This document shows positions 34,274 through 45,183 of a DNA stretch of 64,000 bases, piece after piece. The position numbers and the translations under genes were made by a program. This DNA is from Trichosphaerium sp. ATCC 40318 (taxonomy: Eukaryota > Discosea > Flabellinia > Trichosidae), in contig JALMLS010000354.1 of NCBI GenBank assembly GCA_038496445.1, positions 186,001-250,000 of the forward strand, given 5' to 3'. The notes below the pieces were generated by a model. That model had not been told where the DNA came from. It made no database searches and worked only from the letters and a program-made list of their open reading frames with translations. Within the stretch, counting starts at the first letter, position 1. The number at the start of each line of letters is the position of its first letter.

Positions 34274-36335
34274 CTACTTTCTACGTAGCTGGAACCAGTT
34301 GATATTAAACGAAGGACCTTGCATCACTAGTTTAACTTTATGTTTTCCACCAGAGATTAAATCTACATTTGAGGCTACTGGTCGTTGTTTAAGTGGGAAC
34401 GCTCTTGACGTCTTCCAAGTTTGCCAACCTCCAGTAGTTCCAAACTCGATGTTACCCCAAAGTTTGTTATCAATGAAGACTTTAATCGAATGATCCATAG
34501 ACCTCGCTGATGCGTATCTAACCAAGACTTCATATCTTCCAGGCAAAAAGTCAACATCGTATTCCAAGTATTCTCCTTTGTATACATAGCCTACATTACA
34601 ACCACCGTCCCTATCAGTTGTGCGTTCCAAATCTACCTGAGCTTTTCCAGGTACAACTTTTCCACACTTTGCGCGTCCTAAACACGTGTCAATCGAGTAA
34701 TTTTTTGTGTCAAAAAAAACTGTTTTACCTAGGTTCGCTTCTGTAGTATCAAAAAAGTTCGTGTATGCTTCAGCTTCTATTTTAGATGGGGCTTTAAGTC
34801 CCATTTTAGATGGAGCTTTAACTCCCGTTTTAGATGGGGCTTTAATTACTTTCGCAATAGGTTGAAGTGTTGGACTTTCAGTGATTGACTTAACGTGTTC
34901 AAAAGGGTTAGGAACAGGAATACCGCACTGGGTGCACGGTGAAACAAAGTTCCATCTTGGTATTATTTGCCTGTTAGAGTTCTCTCTACGACTGACACAG
35001 CTAATACATCTATCTCTGTATATTGCTGGTATCACTAAAAGATCAATAGGTGGAGTTGAAGGGCCAAAGCCTGAAGGAGCAGTCTTTTGTAGATAAGTTG
35101 TCAAGAACATTGGATCATGTGGATCAGTTGTTGTAACGAAGGAACCAAGTGTATCAGTTGCGTCACGTGCTTGAACAGCGTAACATAATAAAGTCCTTGG
35201 GTTCCTGCCATGACGTTCTTTTAAAGTGTCACATTCTTTAGGAAGCAAACTGATGTATTTATCATATGCTGTTTTGATTTTTGCTGGTGCTACAACAATA
35301 CCTGTACACAATTTAACACGTGTGCAAATATCAATACACGGTTGAGCATTGTTATTAGCAATGAATTGACATTTACCAATAACTTTTTTGTATCCTGGTG
35401 TGAACGCATGATCAACACGTCTAGAAGGAAGAAAAAAGTAAGAAAAAAAAAGTCAGGAAATAAAAAAAAAGTCAATGTTCGTGAGAGACTAAAAAAAAGC
35501 CGTACTCGTAAGTTATTGAGTTGCTTGGTTGTGTAGGTGTATTAGAATAATCAGGTGTTGGTACACCTTTAGGCCACTGATTATAGTTTGTTCCTTTTGT
35601 ACCATAGATGTTTTTTACTTGTTCATCTTTGTAGTCAACATGAATACAATCATAGTATCCATTCCAGTTGTAAGCAACAACATAACGACCAAAATCAGAA
35701 CCAGGAGGTATCATAAGTTCAGCAACATCGTTATCTGCTGGCCTGTGAGTTGACTTCATAGTATACTTGTATACAGCAACAATATCTGGGTACTTAGAGC
35801 TCTTGTATGCAACATACTTGTTGCCTGCAATATCAGCAGCATTGTACTCATATAACCTGTACACTGACTGCTTCAAGTTCTTCATTTTGATATTTCTCTT
35901 ATTCGCAAAAGAGTCTCTAAGATACATAGGATCACCTGGCATGATTTCGCGCTTGTATGTTCCCGGGTTCGCATTGTAGTTTGTGATCAACCTAAACAGA
36001 GGCTTTGCACTGAGTTTTGCGCTCTCTGGAGCATCATTGAGGTATTGTTCGTAGTCTGATCGGTTGAACTTTGCAAGTTCATCCAGAGAGTCTACTGGGA
36101 CGATAGCAAAGAAAACTGAGTGTTTACCAGCGTGTCCTAATGACCACTCGACTTCAAACCGTTGGTTTGGACCGACTTGTATGTTAGGTGCGTTTCCGAC
36201 TTTTGTTGGACAAGGTTTTTGTGTTGAAGCTCTTCCTTGTGAGGTCGAAGGAGAACCGACCCAGTTGTGAGCGTTTACAGTTGTCAAAATGATTGTCAAC
36301 GTAAGTACGCCGACCAACATGAACGAAATGTTCAT
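34274..36335 (-). CDS. Secreted LPMO-like protein with C-terminal CBM6
   Basis: From ATG 36335 the product opens with a signal peptide (MNISFMLVGVLTLTIILT...VNA) and the predicted mature protein begins His-Asn-Trp (HNWVGSPSTSQGRASTQKPC). An N-terminal His after cleavage, a second His pair in WSLGHAGKHSVFFAIV and a late aromatic motif VAYNWNGYYDCIHVDY fit the copper histidine brace of lytic polysaccharide monooxygenases. One intron (GTACGG, 35418-about 35507) leads to a Cys-rich segment (CIDICTRVKLCTGIVV), a linker with three APSK repeats (near 34770-34850) and a CBM6 carbohydrate-binding module (GCNVGYVYKGEYLEYDVDFL, GGWQTWKTSRAF, NINWFQLRRK). Likely acts on an extracellular or wall polysaccharide. 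The reading frame is continuous with the upstream Reeler gene. CBM6 is firm; LPMO activity is inference. Confidence 0.7.
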
Positions 36336-37774
36336 TTGGGACCCTTTCCCGCTTGTTTTCGGAACAAGGAGAGACACCAATAGCACTAACGCAATCAAAG
36401 CAACGCTAGTATAAAAATAAGGAACCGAAACAAAAAAGAAAAAAAAAAGATCGAGTTCTCCAAACACGTGCCTTTGAGAGTTTGAAGAGGCGCTATTGGT
36501 AATTTGTGTCTTGACTATTTGGGTGGTGGTTTCGTCTTTTGTTGTAGTTGAATCAACGCTACGCTTAGGGGCAGAAGTACAGGCACAAATTGTTTGATGT
36601 GACCTGCTTCTAGCATTGCAATTGACTTCCTTTGCACAATTCTTCGGTTGATACAAGCAGTACTGTCCCTTTCTAAATGTTCCCAAAGGTGAACACGTGG
36701 ACAACGTCAAAGGCGAGCATATCAAGTCGTTTTGATCAACAACTTCAGACATCGCTTTAGCTGTGTTGATAGATTTCATCATAGCAGCGTTGCAAGTTTT
36801 TCCAACTTCTTTGCAAGTCCTTGTACAAGACTGACGCAGCTTAGATTCATACCACGTCTTTTCAACTTTACCAAGTTCATGCATTGTGTAATCACCTTTG
36901 ACGTTCGGATGGTAGAATGCTCCTGTGTTAGCAGGACCTTGTTTGATCAGAACACGGAAAAAAATCTGTCCGGTTCCAGCAGGAGGTGCCAAAAATTTAA
37001 AGTGTGCTACTAATGGCTTCACATCAGCGGATGTATGCGTTACAGAGTGTGAACATGAGTGTCCTGAATCTCCCCAAGGTTTTTGAAAGAATGCTAAGGA
37101 CAAGAATGCGTTAGGCAGGGCGCACGGAATGCAAAACGGGTTTCAACGGAAGAAAAAAACTAAAATATTAGAGCGTACCAGGAACTTCGTCCAAGAGCTT
37201 GATAGATCCAACTCTTTGTCCTTTAGTATCTTCAGCATACATGAGCATACCACGATACTATGTTTTAGTTAGCGATAGACGCTTGGTTCGGAAGGTAGAC
37301 GTGTGTACCTTCAAGTTGTAATTAACAACTTTAACAGTTAAAGTTTGAACACGATTTGGAGCGTAAGTCGTTGACGGATTGCTTTCTTTTCCAACGAATA
37401 CCCGTATACCATCAGTACGAACAGCTTTAGTTGCCCAAGACATAATAGCATCCTTATCTCTGCATTTGAGTCTATCTTCAACGCCATCGACAATCGGGTA
37501 CTATTTTAAAAAGATAAGCCTTCGTTCACCTCTTTTTGAGTCTCGTACCATTCCTTTCGGACATCCAAAGCCTTTATGAAGCGCATTGCAAATACTAGGG
37601 GTACCAGAGGAATTAGCGTCACAAAAGACGACAAAGAGAGTGAGTGTGATACAAACACATACGCCCTAACGGAGTAAGCAAAGTGAGCCAAGTTGTGCGC
37701 TTTAAAATAGCTATTGTAGTTTCCGTTTGACGCTAGCGTACAATATGTGATTGAAAGAAAGTGGATTCAACCAT
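36336..37774 (-). CDS. Reeler-domain surface protein with transmembrane segment
   Basis: Starts at 37774 (MVESTFFQSHI). After a GTACG intron comes a hydrophobic signal segment (CVCITLTLFVVFCDA). The Reeler-like domain follows: CNALHKGFGCPKGMYPIVDG, QTLTVKVVNYNLKYRGMLMY, CSHSVTHTSADVKPLVAHFK and FLAPPAGTGQIFFRVLIKQG. Then a Cys-rich part (SCTRTCKEVGKTC, CNARSRSHQTICACT), a Ser/Thr-rich stalk and a transmembrane helix (VALIALVLLVSLLV) with a short basic tail PKTSGKGSQ. The last intron (36406-36471) is GC-AG, donor GCACGTG, 66 nt and free of stops. No stop codon separates this gene from the next (LPMO-like) start, so the boundary at 36336 is arbitrary; it may be one long protein. Confidence 0.68.
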
Positions 37775-38390
37775 CTAGGCTATGTGGTACGTGTTGTGTA
37801 AGTTTGTGTATTTAAGTCGAAAATACCCTAAAAAGGAAGGTACTCTTCTTGTTTTGATCTTCGCTAGTTGGCAGCGCTAAAAAAAAACATTTTCGATACA
37901 AAATTACGTTGCCGCATTACACCTTTCTTTAAATTCGAGTGATTTAGGGAAGTTTTTTCAAATATCCAAAAAATCGCTTCCTGCAGTTTTAGAAGAAGAT
38001 AATTTATTCAAAAACGTATATGTGCTGGGTTGCCGAAATTCCAGTATGTGTGGAAGTTCCAAAAAGTACAGTGTTAAAAGGTAGCTCAAGCGCAGTTTCA
38101 AACTTTTTCCAAAACCTTCTTTTCTGGGCGATCTCCTTATTTGCTTGTTGTCGCAGTATGATGCAAAGGTAACAAGCATTACCTCACTACCTAATACACA
38201 ATTGTATCGTGCAAAAAAAAACCATGACACATGACACATGACATGTGTCATTCGACAAGAATGTACGTAAAAAAGAAAGAAAAAAAAAACAGCTTTTTGT
38301 TTAAGATTATTTTATTAGATAACTGCTACATACAACATAAATATAATGTGTCCCTTTCTTCCTATAAGGTACCCTTAAATATATAAAACA
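37775..38390. other. Gene-free stretch, 616 bp
   Basis: Upstream of the Reeler gene and downstream of the astacin gene. It contains a palindrome at 38224-38251. A minus-strand open frame (37958-38251) runs through simple sequence and is not supported. Confidence 0.45.
38224..38251. repeat. Two ATGACAC repeats ending in a 21-bp palindrome
   Basis: ATGACAC occurs twice head to tail (38224-38237). The second copy forms the left half of ATGACACATG-A-CATGTGTCAT (38231-38251), with 10-bp perfect inverted arms and a one-base centre. Confidence 0.7.
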
Positions 38391-39584
38391 TTAAAACTTG
38401 AGCCATTTACGCTTCATAAAATAGTACAACCCTTGTTTGTTTGTAACATTAGTTATTCCAATCGTTCCTATTTTTTTCTTCCATTCTAATAATTTAAACC
38501 AATTATTACTTTGTAATCCTTTATCAATGCCTCGCTTTATATAATGATTCATAGCATCCTCAGGCCTGATATTTTTCGGTGCATTTAACAAGTCTGCGTA
38601 CTCCAAAGCATTAAACCATAGAGACGTCTGACGTTCCCATTGATCCTTACCTTGATGTCCGAAGTGAAGAATAGCTGTAAGATAATCTCCCTTTGCAATC
38701 TTGAGACTAGGATTGTTCGTGATATAGTACTCTGGATCAAACACATAAGAGCTTGTTAATCCCTTACGTATTCCAAACTTAAGCCAATGAGCTTTAGCTT
38801 CTTTAACAGTATTGACATTAGTCAATACATTAGCATTCATATAAACTTCAGGATCGAAAACCAACTTCAATAGCTTCGTATACATTGCATTAATAGCAAA
38901 AATGTCACCCTCTGAAAGAACTTTTGGACCCTCCTTACGTAAGACAATACGTCCCTTACCTGTTATACCAGGTTTAAATGGTTGTTCGACATAATGCATG
39001 ACGCTATCAAGATCATACGTTCCTAACCTGAATCCCCATTTAGGAACATCGTACTGCGACTTTAAGTGCTTTGGTATGTTCTGGTGATGTACGTTTATGA
39101 AGTCTCCACGGTCAGGCCGTCTGTGTTCGTGTAGGAGTCCAAGGGCATGTCCAAATTCGTGCAAGACAGTGCTCATCGTTACACAACCTCTACCGAGGTT
39201 TAAATTCTGGTTGGTGTTCACGCCGCGCCCCTGTAAGGAACTACATAATCGGGAGTGTTTGCCTGTTGGTTTAACCACTTCAACAAGATTTTGGATTGCC
39301 ATGACGTGTTTTGCTTGAAAAGGCACGAGAAACACATCAGTGTTATCATTGATGTGCTTTACAGCCGCTTTAATTACTGCTACCTCTGATTTGCTCTACA
39401 ATGCACTTAGATGGAAGAAAACGCATTAATTGCGCCGTACAAAGCTATTGGATATACTGTACGGTAGTATACCGCTTTGCCATCTGTGGTATGTATTTGC
39501 GACTACGAATCCTCGCTTTGCTCCCTGTATTGTATGTGCTAATAGTACAATGAAGCAGACCACATAGAGTAAGTGGCGCCACAT
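38391..39584 (-). CDS. Secreted astacin-family (M12A) metalloprotease with C-terminal repeats
   Basis: Zinc endopeptidase. Two exons: the first (39584 to about 39450) encodes a signal peptide (MWRHLLYVVCFIVLLAHT) and WQSGILPYSIS, the usual astacin N-terminal strand. After a GTACGG intron the second gives INDNTDVFLVP, the zinc site STVLHEFGHALGLLHEHRRP (HExxHxxGxxHE, near 39120-39170) and the Met-turn SVMHY near 39000. C-terminal to the protease are three degenerate repeats of about 45 residues with FDPEVYMNAN, FDPEYYITNNPSLK and FNALEYADLLNAPK followed by an A-x-x-H-x-x-x-x-G stretch. There is no obvious propeptide Cys switch. Probably secreted, cleaving extracellular protein. Confidence 0.88.
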
Positions 39585-39848
39585 TAGGATTGTTCGCTCC
39601 TAATTAACAAAAAAGTCGCCAGAATTCCTGGACGCGTAGTTGGAAAACCTGAAAACTTCTAAAATACCACAAGAACGCATGCGGTATCGTTTACGCTTGT
39701 ACAGAGTTCAAGAAATACTAAATCAACTTGAGATGCATTACATCTCATACAAATCAAAGCGAAGCTATCAATTGAAGCGTCTAGACGTGCGATTAACTGA
39801 TTCGTAGACGAAAGAAGTGAGTGTAGTGAGTCTTTATTGTCAGCGGTC

Positions 39849-40833
39849 TTACAAGTCGTAGACAACAGTGTTTTTTTTGCTATCTTCAAGATCGGTATCC
39901 CTAGAACGACAAAAAACACTTAGCAAGCTGTACTGTTTACTAATGCTTTTCGTACTTTTTGTCGTTGTAAATGGCATCAATGACGAAGTCATCTCCGAAT
40001 TCGTATACAAAGGATACGTTAAAAGCGAGGATAGCAATAGTACCAGTCCATTCACAAAAGGCACTGTAAAGCATAAAGTTTGGAACTCTTGCGATGCTAA
40101 CATAAATAAAGACAGCAAGGGCTATTGTCCCATAGGCTGCAGATACAGTCTTGATCATTTTCGATGCGTAAGGTACTGAAGTAGGCCATAGTCTTGCTGC
40201 TACAAGAATATTGTATGCCTGAAACGTAATGAAGAAAACTAAAGCGGCAGCTAAAAGAATATTATTTTTGAAAAGTTTTTCGCTTTGAACAGAACTTTAA
40301 CACGTGCCTGAGTGAACTGGATTATTTTCTTTGTCGCTGATAGAGCCTACCATTCCAAGTCCAATACATCCAAGAGTTACCATGTAGTAAGCGTAACGAT
40401 CTGTCACTCTAGCACCTACAAAACAAGTAAGCTATGAGGAAGAAATTTCTAAATAGTTGTACCTCCAAACATTGCCCTAGAATTTAATAAGGAGAGTACC
40501 AAGACCGAGTTTATATTCAATAGAACAGCACTAGATATCATAAAGAACCTATACAGCAGTTTTAACTCTTTGAGTTAACAAACAAAGCAAGACGAGCTGT
40601 ATGTACCTAGAAATATAACTTCCTGGGGCAATCTCGTAACACCAAGAAATCATAGGTAACCATGGTTTAACGTGTCCTACACAACGTTAGTTTTACAGTA
40701 GTATACTTTAAACAGCGTTTATTTACTTACCTTGGTAAATAGCTATACCATAGCATAAAAGGATACAAAAAGTAGCTGCGGTAGGACCAAGAATAGCAAT
40801 GTACTTTGCTTTGATTTGGGAAACCACTTGCAT
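39849..40833 (-). CDS. Frag1/DRAM/Sfk1-family multipass membrane protein
   Basis: Six-helix membrane protein of about 270 residues from MQVVSQIKAKYIAILGPTAA (40833) to KKNTVVYDL. Family-like features: a helix, then WLPMISWCYEIAPGSYISRF (the conserved P-x-I-S segment), a second helix (MISSAVLLNINSVLVLSL), TDRYAYYMVTLGCIGLGMVG, and the H-containing SISDKENNPVHS-AAALVFFI. Members act in autophagy, GPI-anchor lipid remodelling or plasma-membrane lipid asymmetry; which applies here cannot be told. The intron after NPVHS begins GCACGTGTTAAAG (from 40307), a GC-AG intron. The final exon (to 39849) follows a GTACGA intron. Confidence 0.72.
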
Positions 40834-41016
40834 TGTGTTGTTGGTGTATAAACTTTGTCCTGATTAAAAAATCACGTGACACATTTTTGGCAAAAAAGTT
40901 CAAAGCATCACGCTACCTACGAACCCTGGAGACACAACAACCTTCGAAGGTGCTAAATTAAGCGCGCTCAGTTAAGTTGTCAATAAACTGTTGCAATAAA
41001 GCGCCAACCTTCAAAA
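40834..41016. promoter_or_regulatory. Divergent spacer with TCACGTGA palindrome
   Basis: 183 bp between two starts. It contains ATCACGTGAC near 40871, the canonical 8-bp E-box-type palindrome found repeatedly in this window. Confidence 0.4.
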
Positions 41017-41871
41017 ATGGATGAGGTTATACCTGGTTTATTCCTTGGTGACTATTTAGACGCTAAAAACTACGATTTGTTAAAAAAACATGACATAACA
41101 CATATATTGCCTGTGGGATACGGATTAGAGCGAAAGTTTCCGTCTGTAGGTTGTTTTAAACAATAACAGCTCTAAATCTGACTAGGAGTTTGAATACTAC
41201 TCCAAGCGACTGGACGTGATAGATATGGACGAAGAGGACCTACTAAGTCATTTTGATTCATGTACATTGTTTTACGACAAACAATAGCGCTAAAAGCGAA
41301 AGTAGGCACAGAATGGATACATAACGGGTTAAATGGCGGTAAAGTTTTCGTTCACTGCGCTGCTGGTACCAAACTTATCTCAATGCGTAACATAACGCCT
41401 AAAAGGTATCTCACGCTCCAGCTCGATAGTCATTGCATACGTTATGAAACACAAACAACTAAAGTACAAACAAGCGCTTGAACTTGTTCGTAACAGACGC
41501 TCAATCATATGGCCTAACGATGGGTTTGCGAAACAACTAAATTTGTACAGCAGTTGGGGATGTCAGGTTGACATTAACTCAAAAGAGTACAAAACGTTCC
41601 AAAGAACAAACCAAAGCGCAAGAACAGGTACAACGCCATTTTCTTCCATTTTTTTGTTGAAAAATCAGCTCAATTGATGTTTGTTGTGTTCAAAGTCGAC
41701 AACGGTTTACCATATCACTTACAACACGGCGCACAACCAAATCAGAGTATCACCGACATTTTCAGTGGGAAAAAGTAACACGAACAGCCAGTAGGCGTCA
41801 TTTCTAAAAAGTTTTTTTTGTTGCAACTTTTTTTGACATTTTTGTTTTCTTTTAGCAATGCTTCGTGGTGA
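41017..41871 (+). CDS. Dual-specificity protein phosphatase
   Basis: Cysteine-dependent phosphatase for pTyr/pSer/pThr. Spliced exons from MDEVIPGLFLGDYLDAKNYD (41017): the N-terminal IxPGLFLG and THILPVG strand, YYSKRLDVIDMDEEDLLSHF, then WIHNGLNGGKVFVHCAAG-ISRSS, the P-loop HCxxGxxRS with catalytic Cys and Arg split by an intron (41369-about 41408). The substrate-binding helix SIVIAYVMKHKQLKYKQALE and RSIIWPNDGFAKQLNLYSSW (the conserved NxGF-like element) follow. The last intron allows two endings, TGA at 41869-41871 or a frame ending at about 41920. Confidence 0.88.
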
Positions 41872-42280
41872 GGATTATGAACCTGAAGACTTGCTACAAG
41901 ATAACCCAAACCATAAATGATTCGTTGTAGGCTAACTACAATGATATCTGTACATACACAAGCATGTAAAAATAGTTTTCAAAAAGGAATCTTTGGCTTT
42001 ATTTTTTCTAACTCTGGAGGCTCTTGAAACCGAAGTTATGATACCAACGGCCGCAAAAAAGAGTGTACATGTTAGAGGAGAGTGCTGTTGTATGAAAATT
42101 TATTTTAATCAATCATTGCAGCGAATACACCGTTTTTCAATCTGTTGGGTGCATAACATATCTTGGGCGTCCGTGCGTTGGCTCGAATAACGCTGACGAA
42201 TAAAGAAGGCAGACAATCAAAGAAAAATCGTTCAGTAAATCATTTGTGAACATCATTTATTGCAACTTATTTTACTGACA
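41872..42280. other. Intergenic, 409 bp
   Basis: Between tandem plus-strand genes; it probably holds the CDC20/FZR1 promoter. Nothing else recognised. Confidence 0.45.
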
Positions 42281-43706
42281 ATGGAAGGTTGCCTGAAGAG
42301 TGATAACGCTATTTCTTCAAATACAAACGCAGCGGGAACAAAAACGTGCAAACTTGTCAAAAAGCGCGCAATAAATGTCCCAAAACCCCGCCAACGCAGC
42401 GTAATGAGTTGTACAACAAAGAAATGTTGCGATAGGTTTATTCCAAACAGAAAAACAACAAACATTGCACAATGCCATCACCGCCTTCGACAACAAGAGC
42501 GTGTCGATATAAAATTCGCCAACAAAACTGTAAACCAATACAATTACAATCAACACCTCTCATCTACCATTCTACGCGTAGAGCTACCAGGAATGCTTAA
42601 TTTCAGCCCTTCTAAACATCATACAACCAAATCCGTACACAAACGTTACATGCATAAAGAAACGCTACCACAGAAACCGTATGCCGTCCTAGATGCTCCT
42701 GGGGTCATTGATGATTTTTACTATTCAATCTTTGATGTAAGCAACACAAACGTACTCGCTGTAGCTTTAGGTGACCGATTGTACTTGTATAACGCCGCAT
42801 CAGATCAGAAAGTCACTGAACTAGAAACTGACAACTCAGAAATATGCTCTGTTAAATGGCAAGGAGGATTCTTGACAATGGGCAACGTGGATGGCGTAGT
42901 TAGTATTTGGGACGCGTGCATACAGAAAAAGTTAAGGTACAGTTTTCATCAAGAATTTTCGTTTTTGTTTCGTCTCCTCTGTCTCACACATTGTTGCTTC
43001 TAGGAGTTTTATTAATGAGTCTACATCTCGTGTTGGTGTTTGTTCTTGGGATAGTCATATGTTATCAACAGGTTCACGTGATGGTATTATTAGGAATTAC
43101 GATGTAAGAATTAAAGATGCCTTTGTTTCAACTTTTAAAGGACATTCTCGTGAAGTATGTGGTTTATCATGGTCGAACCATGGTGAATTGGCCTCTGGAG
43201 GTAATGATAATATAGTCAATATATGGGATAAGAGGTTAACAAGGCCTATACATCGGTTTGATGAACATGAAGGTGCCATTAAATCAGTTGATTGGTGTCC
43301 TTGGAAAAGAAAATTATTATTATCAGGTGGCGGTAATGGTAAGCATATATGTTGTTTTAATACATCCTGTGGTGACCTTGTAAGAAAAGTAGACACTGGA
43401 TCACAAGTATGTGGTGTTAAGTGGATAACAAAGACAAAACAGATTGTATCAGCTCACGGTTATGGTCACAACTGTTTGATACTTTGGCAGTATCCTTATA
43501 TGAAGAGAGTTTCAATGACTAAAAAGTGTGATGGACGTATATTACATTTAGCTTTAAGTTCAGATGAAAGAATGCTTGTATCTATATCAGCAAGTGAACG
43601 ATTGGATTTTTGGGATTTAACCAAAAATAGTATGGAAAAACAAAGAAAAAAAGAAAATGTTATTAAGCCTCTTCGAAAAGGATGTACTGTAACTAGTATA
43701 AGATGA
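42281..43706 (+). CDS. CDC20/FZR1-type anaphase-promoting complex activator
   Basis: WD40 coactivator that recruits substrates to the APC/C. Two exons split by one intron (about 42936-43002). The N-terminal tail holds the C-box DRFIPNRK near 42430. A linker is followed by AVLDAPGVIDDFYYSIFDVS (the KxLDAPxxxDDFY segment that opens CDC20/CDH1 propellers), then seven WD40 blades including STGSRDGIIRNYDVRIKD, GHSREVCGLSWSNHGELASG and GNDNIVNIWDKR. The extreme C-terminus is Ile-Arg (TVTSIR), the IR tail that docks on APC3. CDC20 and FZR1/CDH1 cannot be told apart by eye. Poly(A) signal at 43730-43735. Confidence 0.93.
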
Positions 43707-44036
43707 AGGCCGCTCGACTTTCACTAAAAAATAAAATGTATTATTAGGATCCAAACAGTGATAAAGTCCGATCTTGCTCAATAGCAGTAAAACTATGTCA
43801 ACATTGGTAGGTGTCACGTGATTTGTTTGTTTACTTCTCAAAAAAGCTTATACTCGTGCTTTTCAGTCAATCCGAGTTGGCAAGTTAAAATACTACAACT
43901 TTATCAACAACACGCAAACGAGCCATGTTTATTCATCCATTGACAAGTTTCTTTTTGTGATGATTATTATTAAAAAATACAATTGTATCATGTTACAACA
44001 TGGTCAAACGAATACTATAGAAAGTATTACGAACGA
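43707..44036. other. Convergent intergenic, 330 bp
   Basis: 3' regions of the CDC20/FZR1 and AlkB-like genes, with AATAAA at 43730 and a TCACGTGAT near 43815. No gene seen. Confidence 0.45.
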
Positions 44037-45183
44037 TTAAGAAGTGATTTCAAGATCCATAGCATCAACTTGTTCCTGACGTTCTTTCATTTGACGTTCT
44101 ACTTTTTCTCTTAATTCGATAAGTTCTTTATTAGCTCTTTCAGTTTCTTCCTTCATAAAATAGAATGTCTCTTTACCATATTCCTTCTTATCAGAATAAC
44201 TACAACATGTCAATATTAACAAGCACCACAACAACGCCAAAAAGAGAGATTAGAAGACGCTTTGTACCTCTTAATGAAAGGATAATTGACACATTGATGT
44301 TCTGATCCACGTCCTGTAATTTTCCTTGATTCCTTCTCAACGTAAGTCGCTATAGTCCTAAACGAAAGGGATATTCTGGCATCATCTAATCCATCTATTT
44401 TTGGAATAGCATGACGATACTTGATATTTGTTTTAGGTCCTAAAAAAAGCCGTTAAATCTAGTACATCTCTAAATCGTAGAAAAAAAAAGAAAATAATGT
44501 TTTAAGGCGTACCGATTGCCAAAACCGATCCTGGTCGTAATAGTACTGTGTGGTTATGCTTTACATGTTCTGCTTGGAATAAAATAGGTCTAGGAGCTCC
44601 AAAAGAAACACTCAAGATAAGTGAGTCTTGTTGAAGATCAAGCAATTTATCTTTATGAAATCCTAAAGAATCTTCTCCATTTCTGTACAAAGTAACAACA
44701 CAATGATTAAACTCTTGTCCAAAGTGCTCTGATAAAGCATCTCTTACTTTAGCTACAGTAGGAGTCCAATTAGTTGTTCTGATATTCCGTTCGTTGCAAC
44801 CAGGCATTCTGTAAATAGCTGAGTTGTCTCCTGTCTTTGACGTCTGAGCGATAACCATCCGCGGTATCGGTTGCGCTTTTAATCCATCTTTTTTGGTGAA
44901 AAAGAACTAAAGTCGTTGTTAAGGTTCGTTTGATATCGTGTGTAGGTTTTATGCGCACCATCTGCTCGAATTCAGCTTCTTTAAGGATATTTAAAAATAT
45001 TTCTTCTTTTTGTGCTCTTGTTGAAAAGAACTCCGGCATATAGCTTGAGTCACCAACACCAAGAGAATCAACCGCTTTTTTGCCGTCGTAATATTGACCT
45101 TGCCTTGTTTTCTTAAAAGACCCTTTTGTTGATTCTACACGCATGCGTTTATTTTCTAGCCTTCTCTTTTGTGCGTTTGACAT
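44037..45183 (-). CDS. AlkB-like Fe(II)/2-oxoglutarate dioxygenase with C-terminal coiled coil
   Basis: Oxidative demethylase of alkylated nucleic acid (ALKBH2/3-like). Four exons from MSNAQKRRLENKRMRVESTK (basic, NLS-like). The core has GLKAQPIPRMVIAQTS (substrate loop), NWTPTVAKVRDALSEHFG, VVTLYRNGEDSLGFHKDKL with the HxD iron ligands near 44655, LILSVSFGAPRPILFQ, VLLRPGSVLAIG, and after an intron IKYRHAIPKI with the second iron His plus ARISLSFRTI with the 2OG-binding Arg. A further exon adds about 60 residues of charged helix (EETERANKELIELREKVERQ), an unusual C-terminal coiled coil for this family. Introns start GTGCG, GTACG and GTACA. Confidence 0.9.

Noticed and set aside
34770-34860. 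Short tandem repeats that might be a CRISPR-like or satellite array
   Set aside because: They are in frame and encode the APSK linker of the LPMO-CBM6 protein.
37958-38251. Minus-strand frame overlapping the palindrome
   Set aside because: Composed partly of the ATGACAC repeat and lacking domains or splice signals; chance frame.
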